Shown piece by piece: positions 16,691-25,345 of a stretch of 54,850 nt of DNA. Both the position numbers and the translations under genes were made by a program. The notes below the pieces were generated by a model that was not told the origin of the DNA, made no database searches, and saw only the letters and a program-made list of their open reading frames with translations. Each line of letters starts with the position of its first letter. Position 1 is the stretch's first letter. This DNA is from Halorubrum halophilum (GTDB lineage: Archaea > Halobacteriota > Halobacteria > Halobacteriales > Haloferacaceae). Location: the NCBI RefSeq assembly GCF_000739595.1, contig NZ_BBJP01000009.1:1-54850 (forward strand). Reading direction: 5' to 3'.

Positions 16691-17479
16691 TCAGAGCCCC
16701 GTCGGGTGGCTCACGTACGCCGTCTCCAACCCCCACTCCTCGGTCAGCGCCTGCAGCGACCGCACGCCGAACGTCTCGGTGGCGTAGTGGCCCGCGAGGA
16801 AGACGGTGATCCCGGCCTCGCGCGCGTCGTGGTACACTTGCCCCTTCCCCTCGCCCGTGATCAGCGCGTCGGCGCCCGCCGCGACCGCCTCGTCGAGCCA
16901 GTCGGTTCCGGAGCCGGTGACGACCGCGACGCGCTCGATCTCGTCGGGGCCGAAGTCGACGACCTGCGTCGGCGACTCCTCACTCTCGCCCTCACCGCCC
17001 GGCTGCCCCTCGAACCCGTCGAGCGTCTCGCGGAGCGACGCGGCCGACCGCGGCGCGTCCGTCTCACCGATCGTCCCGATCGTGACCGGCCCGATCTCAC
17101 CGAAGGGCTCCCGGTCGCCGAGGCCGAGTTCGGCCGCGACGCCCGCGGCGTTGCCGAGGTCCGGGTGGCCGTCGAGCGGGAGGTGCGAGACGTAGAGGGC
17201 GATGTTGTGTTCCGCGAGCGCCGCGACTCGGTCGTAGGTCCGGCCCGTGACGCGGTCGATCCCGCCCCACGAGATCCCGTGGTGAACGACGAGGAGGTCG
17301 GCGCCCGCCTCGGCCGCGGCCTCGATCGTCGCCTCCGCGGCGTCGACCGCGAAGGCGACGCGCTCGATCTCTCCCCGGTCCGACCCCACCTGTAACCCGT
17401 TCGCGCTGGCGTCGACGTCGGCGTACGCGGCCGTGTCGAGCCGGTCGTCGAGTCGTCGCACGTACTCGGAGCGCTCCAT
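16691..17479 (-). CDS. Nif3-like dinuclear metal protein
   Basis: 262 residues of the NIF3 / GTP cyclohydrolase I type 2 family. Metal ligands are recognisable: HHGISWGG near residue 76, DGHP in the next block and the C-terminal GHYATETFG. Biochemical function is unsettled in the whole family; proposed roles include metal chaperone or hydrolase. ATG 17479 is chosen since MERSEYVRRLDDRLDTAAYADVD is the normal family N-terminus; an open frame continues upstream over the kinase gene but is only an overlap. It follows the sugar kinase gene with an 80-nt gap. Confidence 0.93.
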   Translation of the reverse strand: MERSEYVRRLDDRLDTAAYADVDASANGLQVGSDRGEIERVAFAVDAAEATIEAAAEAGADLLVVHHGISWGGIDRVTGRTYDRVAALAEHNIALYVSHLPLDGHPDLGNAAGVAAELGLGDREPFGEIGPVTIGTIGETDAPRSAASLRETLDGFEGQPGGEGESEESPTQVVDFGPDEIERVAVVTGSGTDWLDEAVAAGADALITGEGKGQVYHDAREAGITVFLAGHYATETFGVRSLQALTEEWGLETAYVSHPTGL

Positions 17480-17559
17480 ACCGACAGCGTGCGCCGGGCG
17501 GGAAATAAAGCGCGCGGCTCCCGCCGGGGCCGCTCTCGCCGAACGGCCCCCGCCGACCG

Positions 17560-18552
17560 CTACTCCCGCTCCGCGACGAACGCCTCGACGGCCTCGCGGT
17601 CGGGGAGCGCGGTCATCCCCCCGTGATCTCGCACCGAGAGCGCCGCGGTCGCGTTGGCGAACGCGAGCGCGTCGTCGAGGTCGCCCTCGGCCGTCGCGGA
17701 GGACGTAGTGACGTCCACCCGCGCGGCCAGCCGGCCTATCAGCCCCGCGGTGAACGCGTCGCCCGCGCCGGTCGCGTCGACCGCCTCGACCGGGAATCCC
17801 CCGTGGCGCGCGGTCGTCTCGCCCCACGGCGCTGCGTCCATGCTCGCCGCGACCGCGCCCGCGGAGCCGAGGGTGACGACCGCCGTGTGGGGCCCGAGTC
17901 CCAGCAGGTCTCTGGCCAAGTCTTCGCCCTGCTGCGAGGAGATGCCGGTCGCCGCCACGTCCTCGTCGCTGGCGAACGCCACGTCGGTATCCGCGAGGAG
18001 GTCGCGGATCGCCTCGACAACCGCGTCCCGATCGCCCTCCGGAACCAGATCCGGGCGGTAGTTCACGTCGAACGAGACGGTGCAGCCGCGCTCGTCGGCC
18101 ACGGCCGCCACCCTGCGCATCGCCCTCCGGCCCGCGGGGTGCGTCAGGGCGACGCCGCCGAGGTGGACCCATGAGACCGAGGTCAGCGCGTCGGTCGGGA
18201 CCGCCTCGGGATCGAACCCGAAGGTCACGTCGCGCGAGCCGTAAAACCGGAAGCGCCGGCGGTCGACGCCCGGCGGCGAGACCACCGCGAGGGTGGTGTT
18301 GCCGGCGACGCGCCGAGAGAGCGCGTCCGGGACGCCCTCCTCGTCGAGGGTCTCCCGGAGGAAGTCGCCGAAGGGGTCGTCGCCGAGCCGGGTCCAGAAC
18401 GCCGGCGGCGAGCCGAGCCGCGAGAGCCCGACGGCAACGTTGGCCGGGGCGCCGCCCGGGCGGTGCGTGAAGCCGTCCACGTCGCGCAGCGTCTCGCCCG
18501 CCCCGGGGAGCAGGTCGACGAGCGTCTCGCCGGCCACGAGGATGTCGGTCAT
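17560..18552 (-). CDS. PfkB-family carbohydrate kinase
   Basis: A 330-residue ribokinase-fold kinase. The substrate side has GGAPANVAVGLSRLG at 33-47; the ATP side has DATGAGDAFTAGL at 259-271 with catalytic Asp265. It resembles fructokinases and 2-keto-3-deoxygluconate kinases. In haloarchaea this family covers KDG kinase, ketohexokinase and ribokinase-like activities, and sequence alone does not separate them. There is no sugar transporter nearby to help. It may share a transcript with the Nif3 gene 80 nt downstream. Confidence 0.92.
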   Translation of the reverse strand: MTDILVAGETLVDLLPGAGETLRDVDGFTHRPGGAPANVAVGLSRLGSPPAFWTRLGDDPFGDFLRETLDEEGVPDALSRRVAGNTTLAVVSPPGVDRRRFRFYGSRDVTFGFDPEAVPTDALTSVSWVHLGGVALTHPAGRRAMRRVAAVADERGCTVSFDVNYRPDLVPEGDRDAVVEAIRDLLADTDVAFASDEDVAATGISSQQGEDLARDLLGLGPHTAVVTLGSAGAVAASMDAAPWGETTARHGGFPVEAVDATGAGDAFTAGLIGRLAARVDVTTSSATAEGDLDDALAFANATAALSVRDHGGMTALPDREAVEAFVAERE

Positions 18553-18635
18553 GAGTGGAAGAAGCGTCGGCGGTCGGCATGAAGGTACGCGTTCGCCGCC
18601 GGGGTGGGGATGCCAGATCGCTCGCAGCCGAACGT

Positions 18636-19904
18636 CTACTCGTCGGCGCCGGAGTCAGACTCGTCGCCTTCTTCCGTCTCGTCCTCCCCCGCCGCGACCT
18701 CCTCCGCGACCGCCTCGAACGCCGCGAGGATGACCCGCTTGCAGGCCTGCCCCTCGGTCGTCCAGTGCTGCGCGTAGTCGAGCATGTCGTCGTAGATATC
18801 GGGCTTGCAGCCGGCCGCCTGCGGGTGGCCGCCCCCGTTCACCTTCCCGGCGACCTCGTGGGCGTGTTGGAAGTCCTCGGAGCCGCGGATCGACGCGGAG
18901 CCGGCGGGCTTGACGATGACCGCGGCATCGGCGCCCTCGCCGCGGAGCGTCTCCGCGACCTCGTTCTGCGAGCACCGGCCGTACGTCACGGCGACGCTCC
19001 ACTCGCCGACCTCGTGGACGACCGCGCGGTCGACGGCGGCGTCGATCCGGGCCTCCTTCTCGACCCGCCGGTCGGTGACGAACTCACGGACCGTCTCGGG
19101 GAGGTCGGCGCCGTACGCGCCCACGATCGTCGCGTACTCCTCGCTGCCGGCCCAGTAGGAGTAGTCGGCCAGGTCGTCGGAGCGCGGGTCCTCCTTGATC
19201 CAGAGGTCGTGGTCCCGAGTCACGGCCGCCAGCTCGTCCCAGCGCTCGTCGAAGTCGCCGTCGAGCGAGCGGAGCGCGACGTCGGCGGTGCACTCCTCGT
19301 CGGACTCGCCCACGACGAGGTCGACGCCGAGGTCGCGGACCGCCGCGGCGGTCGCCTCGTCCCACTGGTGGTGGTCGAACCACCGGATCGAGGCGGTCGA
19401 CTCCGCGAGCGCCTCCAGCGGCTCGGCGATCCACTTGTAGTCGTCGGGGCACAGATCGCAGATAAAGAGGTCCACGTCGTCGTCGGCGTACGCGAGCACG
19501 CGTTCGAGCGACGTGTCGAGGGAGTACGGCCCGGCGGCGACCAGCCCGACCGGCGACTCGGCGTGGGCGTCCTCGGTGGGGTCGTCGGCGTCGGACTCGT
19601 CGTCTTCGACTCCAGCCTCGTCGTCGTCTTCCTCCTCTCCCTCGTCGAGCCGCGCCGCGATGGCCGCCTCGAAGTCCGCGGGATCGAGCGCGGCGTCGTA
19701 CACCTCCCGGATCATCGCCGCGCAGGCGAGCCCGTCGGCGTCGCCGTCGGCGATGACGACCGCCTCGCTGCCCTCGATCGCCTCCTTCGCGCGGCGCTCG
19801 GCGCGCTCCTCGTCCAGCGAGTCCGGGTAGAAGAACCCCTTCCCCGGCAGCCGCGTGTACCGTGACCGGGGGATGTCACCCTCGTCGATGAGTTCGTCGT
19901 CCAT
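18636..19904 (-). CDS. DHH-family phosphoesterase (RecJ-like)
   Basis: 422 residues. Motif I is DGDADGL at 53-59, motif III is DHHQWD near residue 176, and the DHHA1 nucleotide-binding end has GGGHPQAAG, so the Mn-dependent nuclease/phosphoesterase core is intact. An acidic insert rich in Glu and Asp (~90-115) and an acidic C-terminal tail are haloarchaeal additions. Relatives include GAN/RecJ-like replisome nucleases and oligonucleotide or cyclic-dinucleotide phosphodiesterases. ATG 19904 (MDDELIDEG) is preferred over further upstream starts, which only add Arg-rich sequence. Confidence 0.92.
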   Translation of the reverse strand: MDDELIDEGDIPRSRYTRLPGKGFFYPDSLDEERAERRAKEAIEGSEAVVIADGDADGLACAAMIREVYDAALDPADFEAAIAARLDEGEEEDDDEAGVEDDESDADDPTEDAHAESPVGLVAAGPYSLDTSLERVLAYADDDVDLFICDLCPDDYKWIAEPLEALAESTASIRWFDHHQWDEATAAAVRDLGVDLVVGESDEECTADVALRSLDGDFDERWDELAAVTRDHDLWIKEDPRSDDLADYSYWAGSEEYATIVGAYGADLPETVREFVTDRRVEKEARIDAAVDRAVVHEVGEWSVAVTYGRCSQNEVAETLRGEGADAAVIVKPAGSASIRGSEDFQHAHEVAGKVNGGGHPQAAGCKPDIYDDMLDYAQHWTTEGQACKRVILAAFEAVAEEVAAGEDETEEGDESDSGADE

Positions 19905-19996
19905 ACCGTCGCGCCGGGCGGGAGGGGGAAAACTCCGCCGTTCTCGGGCGGTCGAAAGACGCGACTCCCGCGCGCCGCAGCCCTCAGATTGTCGCC

Positions 19997-20461
19997 TTAG
20001 ATCGTCGTCCGGCGCGGGTCCTCGTCGGTGAGCTGTCGGACGGTGAGCACCGGGATCGGGCACGTCCGGACGACACGCTCGGCCACCGAGCCGATGAGGA
20101 ACCGGTTCTCGCCGTGTCGCCCGCGCGTCCCCATCGCGACCACGTCGGCGTCGACCTGCCGCGCGTACCCGGCGATCTCGGGGGCGGGGCGACCCTCTCG
20201 CACCTCGGTCGTGATGTCGAGATCCGCGTCGCGAGCGGCCGCGGCGTCGGTCACCTGATCGAGCGCGTCCTCGCCGTGATCGTCGAGCGCGTCGCGGAGG
20301 TCGTCGCGGACCTCGTCCGGCGTGGATTCGACCTCGCCGCTGTCGACGACGTAGACGGCGTGGACCTCCGCGTCGAACCGCGCGGCGACGTCGACCGCGA
20401 CGTCGACGGCCCGGCGGACGCTGTCGGAGCCGTCGGTCGCGACCACTATCGTGTCGAACAT
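19997..20461 (-). CDS. Universal stress protein UspA family
   Basis: 154 residues with the Usp fold: MFDTIVVATDGSDSVRRAVD at the start and the ATP-binding signature G-x2-G-x9-GS in MGTRGRHGENRFLIGSVAERV. It is therefore of the ATP-binding class. Haloarchaea carry many Usp paralogues, so a specific stress cannot be assigned. ATG 20461 fits the family N-terminus exactly. It stands as a single gene divergent from the zinc ribbon gene at 20618. Confidence 0.95.
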   Translation of the reverse strand: MFDTIVVATDGSDSVRRAVDVAVDVAARFDAEVHAVYVVDSGEVESTPDEVRDDLRDALDDHGEDALDQVTDAAAARDADLDITTEVREGRPAPEIAGYARQVDADVVAMGTRGRHGENRFLIGSVAERVVRTCPIPVLTVRQLTDEDPRRTTI

Positions 20462-20617
20462 ATCACCCCGTTCGCCGAGGCGGTAGTTAAAAACAGGCGG
20501 TCGAATTCGGTCGCAGGGCGATCGACGGCACGAGCGCGGCGGCGGATTTGTCGGTGATCGACCGAGCACAACCGGCGAATCAGTAGCTTCAAAACCGCGC
20601 CGGACGGATCCGCGCAC

Positions 20618-20782
20618 ATGGCGCTCGAAAAGGACGTTGACTGTCCCGCGTGCGGAGAGGCCCAGTCGTTCTACCGAACCGCGGCGATGACGCTCCACCT
20701 CGGCGAGAAGACGAAGTGGCGCTGCCCCGAGTGCGGGTTCGGCTACGTCGAGATAAACGGGATCGACACGCTGCCGGCCTGA
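20618..20782 (+). CDS. Small zinc-ribbon protein, 54 residues
   Basis: It reads MALEKDVDCPACGEAQSFYR then a middle block and WRCPECGFGYVEINGIDTLPA. Two CxxC knuckles (C9/C12 and C36/C39) separated by about 23 residues form a classical zinc ribbon. Haloarchaea have a conserved family of such one-domain proteins; partners and function are unknown, but RNA or protein binding is usual for the fold. The ATG at 20618 sits after a GC-rich stretch with no obvious ribosome binding site. Confidence 0.88.
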   Translation: MALEKDVDCPACGEAQSFYRTAAMTLHLGEKTKWRCPECGFGYVEINGIDTLPA

Positions 20783-20862
20783 CCCGCGAGCACCGATCCG
20801 CTCCGTTCCCGCATCCGAACCGCTCCGCGTTTCCCACCTCCCTCGCGTTTCCTGCGCTTGTC

Positions 20863-20994
20863 TCACTCCTCCCGGTCCGTCCGAAAGTCGAAACCACTCG
20901 AAGGGGAGCCGGTCGCTCCCCGCCGGCGCGGCGCGCGCGCCCACCCGTCGTCCGGCTCGTCCGTCTCCGCCTCCTCGAACGCGACGTGTCCCAT
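20863..20994 (-). CDS. Small hypothetical protein, 43 residues
   Basis: The frame starts MGHVAFEEAETDEPDDGWAR and ends in a Ser/Gly/Arg-rich tail. The acidic first half is haloarchaeal in style; the Arg-rich middle is less typical. It lies 83 nt after the start of an intergenic gap behind the AEC transporter gene on the same strand and could be co-transcribed. No domain is recognised, and this could be an accidental open frame. Confidence 0.35.
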   Translation of the reverse strand: MGHVAFEEAETDEPDDGWARAPRRRGATGSPSSGFDFRTDREE

Positions 20995-21077
20995 GGGCGT
21001 CCGTAGGTGCCCCGGATCATCAGATCGGGTCGGGTCGCGGCGGGACGCTGGCCGGCTCCGCGTCGAACTCGCCCCTC

Positions 21078-22001
21078 CTACACCACGGGGCCGACCAACT
21101 CGATCAGCAGCGTCAGCGACGCGACTGACGCGACCGTGGTGACGAACACGTTCAGCGAGGCGAACCCGGCGTCGCCGCCGAGCTCGGTCGCGAACACGTA
21201 CGTCGACACCGCGGTCGGCGTCCCGAGCATGACGACCCCGGCGGTGAACGTCGCGGCGTCGACGCCGAGCAGCGCGAGGACGCCCCACGCGATGGCGGGC
21301 ATACACGCCACCTTGAGCGCGACCACCGAGGCGGTCGCCCCGCGGTCGATCGTCGAGGGGTCGACCTGCAGGGTCGCGCCGACGCAGAGCAGCGCGAGGG
21401 GGAGCGCCAGCGACCCGACCCCGTCAAGGGCGGTCGCGGCCGCGGTCGGTACGCCGAGCTCGAACCCGCCGATCGCCATGCCCGCGACGAGCGCGATGAG
21501 GACGGGGTTCCCCGCGAGCGACCGGAGGTGCCGCCCCAGCGCGCCCTCGGCATTCTCGCCGTTCATCGACACCAACAGGATCACGGTCAAGGGAACCTGC
21601 ACCAGCGCCCCGATCCCCAAGATGACGCTCGCGATCGCGGTCACCTCGGCGTCGAACGTCGCCGCCACCAGCGGGACGCCGAGGTACCCGAGGTTGGAGT
21701 GGTACGACTGGACGACCGCGACGCTGCGGCGCGCGATCGGCGATCGGTTCCGGTGGACGACCGACGCGACGAGCGCGGTCCCGAGCAGCGTGGCGACCAC
21801 GGCAACGAGGAGCTCCCACGAGACCACGTCGCCGATCGCCTGGTCGTAGGTCGCGACGAACACGAGTGCCGGGAGCGCGACGTAGTACGCGGTCTGGTTG
21901 AGCAGCTCCGTGCGGTCCGCGTCGAGGACCCCGACGCGCCGGAGCCCCGTCCCCGCGAGCAGCAGCGCGAGCAGCCCCGAGAGACGGATGAGAACCTCCA
22001 T
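21078..22001 (-). CDS. AEC-family transporter (auxin-efflux-carrier type)
   Basis: 307 residues with about ten membrane segments in two five-helix halves. Family features are the N-terminal GTGLRRVGVLD turn, the QTAYYVALPALVF helix and the VVQSYHSNLGYLGVPLV broken helix, which corresponds to the carrier cross-over. Prokaryotic AEC proteins export or exchange organic acids such as malate, but no specific substrate is indicated here. The next gene on the strand (an SDR) ends 53 nt before its start, so they may be co-transcribed. Confidence 0.9.
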   Translation of the reverse strand: MEVLIRLSGLLALLLAGTGLRRVGVLDADRTELLNQTAYYVALPALVFVATYDQAIGDVVSWELLVAVVATLLGTALVASVVHRNRSPIARRSVAVVQSYHSNLGYLGVPLVAATFDAEVTAIASVILGIGALVQVPLTVILLVSMNGENAEGALGRHLRSLAGNPVLIALVAGMAIGGFELGVPTAAATALDGVGSLALPLALLCVGATLQVDPSTIDRGATASVVALKVACMPAIAWGVLALLGVDAATFTAGVVMLGTPTAVSTYVFATELGGDAGFASLNVFVTTVASVASLTLLIELVGPVV

Positions 22002-22054
22002 CTACGCGGACCGTGTCGATCCCGGCGGTTGACGGTTGCGGGCAAACAACGTGA

Positions 22055-22849
22055 CTAGAGGTTCGAGCTCCCGCCGCCGCCGTCGATGACGATCGCCTGT
22101 CCGTTCACGTATCCGGACTTCGGCGAGGAGAGGAACGCGACAGTGTTGCCGAGTTCGATCGGGTCGCCGATGCGGTCGAGCGGATTGTCCACCCAGTCGG
22201 CGAGCCCCTCCTCGTAGGAGTCGTACTCGCCGCGCTCGATCGCCTGATCGACCAGCTCCCGGATCCGGCTGGTCTCGTGGGAGCCGGGGAGCACGGCGTT
22301 CGCGCGCACGTCCGGCCCGAGCTCCTTCGAGAGCGTCTTCTCCAGCCCGACCACGCTCATCCGCACCGAGTTCGAGAGCACCAGCCCGTCGATCGCCTCC
22401 TTCACCGACCGCGAGGCGACGGTGACGATGGTGCCGCCGTCGCCGTCGGCGAGGGGCTCGGCGCACTTCCGCGCGAGCCGGACGACACTCATCACGAGCA
22501 GCTCGTACGCCTCCTCCCAGTCCTCGTCGTCGGTGTCGAGGAACGCGCCCGACGGCGGCCCCCCGGCGGACGTGACGAGGTGGTCGAGCCGGCCGAACTC
22601 GTCGAGCGTCGTCTCGACGAGCCGGTCGAGGTCGTCCGGGTCCGTGATGTCGCCCTCGACCGCGACGACGCGCGCGTCGCCGGCCGCTTCCGCCTCCAGG
22701 TCTGACTTCGCCTCCGCGAGGCGGTCGGCGTCGCGGCCGTTGACGACCACGTTCGCGCCCTCGCGGACGAGCGCCTGCGCGGAGGCGAAGCCGAGGCCGC
22801 TGCTCGATGCCGTCGTCAGCGCGACGTTCCCCTCGATGTCGAGATCCAT
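22055..22849 (-). CDS. Atypical SDR-family protein lacking catalytic Tyr and Lys
   Basis: 264 residues with a short-chain dehydrogenase fold: Rossmann start VALTTASSSGLGFASA (9-24), NAG-like LVTSAGG at 91-97, Ser146 and the C-terminal GYVNGQAIVIDGGG. At the active site, where Tyr-x3-Lys should lie 13 residues after Ser146, the sequence is Ser159-Asn-Ser-Val-Arg163. The cofactor loop TTASSSGLG also departs from TGxxxGIG. Such SDRs exist as a subgroup annotated as 3-oxoacyl reductase-like; activity may be altered or non-redox. The gene is divergent from the CoA-transferase gene and may follow the AEC transporter. Confidence 0.88.
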   Translation of the reverse strand: MDLDIEGNVALTTASSSGLGFASAQALVREGANVVVNGRDADRLAEAKSDLEAEAAGDARVVAVEGDITDPDDLDRLVETTLDEFGRLDHLVTSAGGPPSGAFLDTDDEDWEEAYELLVMSVVRLARKCAEPLADGDGGTIVTVASRSVKEAIDGLVLSNSVRMSVVGLEKTLSKELGPDVRANAVLPGSHETSRIRELVDQAIERGEYDSYEEGLADWVDNPLDRIGDPIELGNTVAFLSSPKSGYVNGQAIVIDGGGGSSNL

Positions 22850-23000
22850 ACGGTTCCGATCGTCGCGGCGCGGTTTAACCGTTGGCGACGCGGCGGGCGT
22901 CGCCGGCGGGGGCGGCCGGCCGGAGACCTCCACCCGCCGGGAGGCTCATTACCCGCCCGCCCGAGTCGGGGTGCATGGACGAGAGATCGCTGTCGACCGC

Positions 23001-23007
23001 GGAGGTG
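23001..23007 (+). promoter_or_regulatory. Strong Shine-Dalgarno deciding the GTG start of the CoA-transferase
   Basis: GGAGGTG lies 7 nt before GTG 23015. Such strong sites are uncommon in haloarchaea, where most genes are leaderless. It supports the GTG over the ATG at 22975, which opens only a 16-codon frame (MDERSLSTAEVLPRGR) ending at 23025. Confidence 0.6.
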
Positions 23008-23014
23008 CTCCCCC

Positions 23015-24295
23015 GTGGTCGCTGAGGCGCGCGACCCCGACGGCGACGCCGGGCCGCTCGACGGGCTCACCGTGCTCGACGCCTCGCGGGTGCTGGTGGG
23101 ACCGTTCTGCACCATGCAGCTCGGCGACCTCGGCGCCGAGGTGATCAAGATCGAGCGCCCGGGCGAGGGCGACCAGACGCGGACGTGGCGCCCGCCCGCC
23201 TTCGGCGAGGACGATGGAGACGGCGATAGAGACGGCGACGATGCGGACGGGGCCAACGGCGCCCAGAGCGCCTACTACGCGAGCGTCAACCGCAACAAGC
23301 GCTCCGTCGAGCTGAACCTCGCGAGCGAGGCCGGCCGAGAGGTCTTCCGCGACCTCGCCCGCGAGGCCGACGTGCTGGTCGAGAACTTCCGCGTCGGGAA
23401 GATGGACGACTGGGGCCTCGACTACCCCGAACTCGCCGCGGAGAACCCCGGCCTGATATACTGCGGACTCTCCGGGTACGGCGAGTGGGGGCCGGACCGC
23501 GACGAGCCCGCGTACGACATCGTGATGCAGGCCCGCGGCGGCTTCATGTCGATCACGGGCGTCGAGGGCGGCGCCCCGGTCAGGATCGGCGTCGCGCTCG
23601 CGGACATCGGCGCCGGGATGTACGCGACGCAGGCGATCCTCGCCGCCCTTCTCGAACGGGAACTCGGCGACGGAACCGGCCAGAAGATCGACGTGAGCCT
23701 GCTCGACGGGCAGGCCGCGTGGACCAGCTACATGGCGGCGAACTACTTCGCGAGCGGCGAGCCGCCGGGGCGAATGGGGAGCAAACACCCGAACATCGCC
23801 CCGTATCAGGCGTTCGAGACGCGGGACGGGTACGTCGTCGTCGCCTGCGCGTCCGACGCGTTCTGGCCGCGGCTCTGCGAGGCGCTCGACCGTCCCGACC
23901 TGCTGGCCGACGAGCGGTTCGAGACCAACGAGAAGCGCGTGCGCAACCGAGACGCGCTTGACCCCGCGCTCGACGCCGCGTTCGCGGAGCTCACCACGGA
24001 ACGGGCCCTCGATCGACTCGGCGAGCACGGCGTCCCCGCGAGCCCCGTCCGCGACATGGCCGAGGTGTTCGACGACCCGCAGCTGGCCGCGCGGGACATG
24101 GTCGCCGAGTTTGATCACCCGACCGCCGGACCGATGCGGGTGCCGGGCTCGCCGATGCACTTCTCGCGAACGCCGACGACGGTCCGCCGGTATCCGCCGT
24201 CACTCGGCGAGCACACGGAGGCGGTGCTCGGCGAGTACGGCTACGGCGACGGCGACCTCGACGAGCTGAAAAGGCAGGGTGCGATCCCGGAGTGA
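23015..24295 (+). CDS. Class III (CaiB/BaiF) CoA-transferase
   Basis: 426 residues that move CoA between carboxylic acids through an aspartyl-CoA anhydride. Family features: RVLVGPFCTMQLGDLGAEVIKIE at 25-47, NRNKRSVELNL near 93-102, catalytic Asp168 in PAYDIVMQARGGFMSITG, and the C-terminal VPASPVRDMAEV. An acidic low-complexity insert (residues 65-85) is a haloarchaeal addition. The donor/acceptor pair is not readable. It is convergent with the CitE-type lyase and isocitrate lyase genes; succinyl-CoA:malate or succinyl-CoA:mesaconate transfer, both known in class III enzymes, would fit there. Confidence 0.92.
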   Translation: MVAEARDPDGDAGPLDGLTVLDASRVLVGPFCTMQLGDLGAEVIKIERPGEGDQTRTWRPPAFGEDDGDGDRDGDDADGANGAQSAYYASVNRNKRSVELNLASEAGREVFRDLAREADVLVENFRVGKMDDWGLDYPELAAENPGLIYCGLSGYGEWGPDRDEPAYDIVMQARGGFMSITGVEGGAPVRIGVALADIGAGMYATQAILAALLERELGDGTGQKIDVSLLDGQAAWTSYMAANYFASGEPPGRMGSKHPNIAPYQAFETRDGYVVVACASDAFWPRLCEALDRPDLLADERFETNEKRVRNRDALDPALDAAFAELTTERALDRLGEHGVPASPVRDMAEVFDDPQLAARDMVAEFDHPTAGPMRVPGSPMHFSRTPTTVRRYPPSLGEHTEAVLGEYGYGDGDLDELKRQGAIPE

Positions 24296-24383
24296 GTGCG
24301 GGACGCGCTCGAAGTCGGCTCGGAGTTCCGTGATGCCCACCGGAACCCCGAATCCGCGTTCGGCCCGAAAAGTCCCAAATCCG

Positions 24384-24399
24384 TTTTCGGGCCCGAAAA
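24384..24399. terminator. Palindrome between convergent genes, probable bidirectional terminator
   Basis: TTTTCGGGCCCGAAAA is a perfect 16-bp palindrome with a GC stem and T/A runs on both sides, placed in the 129-nt gap between two convergent genes. A similar half site (GGCCCGAAAAG) occurs about 20 nt to the left. Confidence 0.55.
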
Positions 24400-24424
24400 G
24401 GACCGAAAAAGACCGAACCGGTCG

Positions 24425-25345
24425 CTACAGGATCCCCGCCCGCTGCGCGCGAGCGACGATGCCGCGGGCCATCTTGTCGGTCGCCTCGTCGACCATCTCG
24501 CCGTCGACCGAGACTGCGCCTTTGCCCTGTTCCTTCGCCTCGGCGTAGGCGTCGACGATCCGACGGGCCTTCTCGGCCTCGTCGGGCGAGGGCGCGAACG
24601 TCTCGTTCGCGGGCTCGATCTGGCTCGGGTGGATCGCCCACTTGCCGTCACAGCCCAGCTGGCTCGCCCACCGGCAGGAGTCGCGGAACCCCTCGGCGTC
24701 CTCGATCTCGGCGTAGGGGCCGTCGATCACCTGCAGGTCCTGCGCCTTCGCCGCGTGGGCGATGCGCGCGAGCTGGTAGTGCCAGTAGTGGCCGGGGTAG
24801 TCGTCGCCGGAGCCGATGGTGAGCCCGGCGGCGCCGACGTTGGCGGTGTAGTCGCCGGGACCGAACACCAGCGACTCCAGCCGGTCCGACGCGCGGGCGA
24901 TGGCGGCGACTTTCGTCATCGCCTCCGGCGACTCGATCTGCGCCTGGAGGCCGATGTCGCCGACCGGCAGACCGCTGTTCTTCTCGACCTGCGTCAGCAG
25001 GTTGTCGACCGTAGCGACCGTCTCCGGGTTGTTCGCCATCGGCACCATGATCGTGTCGAGGTACTCGCCCGCCCGGCCGACGACCTCGATCACGTCGTCG
25101 TAGAACCACTCGGTGTCGACGCCGTTCATCCGGTAACACGGCCGGGTGTCGGACCAGTCGTACTCGATCAGGCCCTCGATGACGTTCTCCCGGGCGTCGA
25201 TCTTCTCCGAGGGCGCGACGGAGTCCTCTAAATCGAGGAACGCCTCGTCGGCGCCGGAGTCGGGCGCCCGCTCGATCATCTTCGGGTCCGAGCCCGGCGT
25301 CGCGAGTTGGCTCCGCCGGAGCGTCACGTCTTCCGGCCCGCCCAT
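24425..25345 (-). CDS. HpcH/CitE-family CoA-ester lyase, malyl-CoA lyase or malate-synthase type
   Basis: 306 residues with the CitE barrel: AFLDLEDSVAPSEK at 36-48, LQAQIESPEAM (metal/acid Glu), VFGPGDYTANVG (metal Asp) and CDGKWAIHPSQIEPAN. It joins or splits acetyl-CoA and glyoxylate-like aldehydes. Its ATG overlaps the isocitrate lyase stop by one base (TGATG), so the two are translated together. In haloarchaea CitE-type proteins serve as AceB malate synthase or methylmalyl-CoA lyase; this one is shorter than the ~430-residue Haloferax AceB as I recall it, so malyl-CoA lyase followed by CoA removal is an alternative. No classical malate synthase is nearby. Confidence 0.9.
   Translation of the reverse strand: MGGPEDVTLRRSQLATPGSDPKMIERAPDSGADEAFLDLEDSVAPSEKIDARENVIEGLIEYDWSDTRPCYRMNGVDTEWFYDDVIEVVGRAGEYLDTIMVPMANNPETVATVDNLLTQVEKNSGLPVGDIGLQAQIESPEAMTKVAAIARASDRLESLVFGPGDYTANVGAAGLTIGSGDDYPGHYWHYQLARIAHAAKAQDLQVIDGPYAEIEDAEGFRDSCRWASQLGCDGKWAIHPSQIEPANETFAPSPDEAEKARRIVDAYAEAKEQGKGAVSVDGEMVDEATDKMARGIVARAQRAGIL

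Noticed and set aside
22975-23025. 16-codon upstream frame before the CoA-transferase (MDERSLSTAEVLPRGR)
   Set aside because: It sits at leaderless distance from a weak TATA-like box and could be a leader peptide, but it is too short to support.
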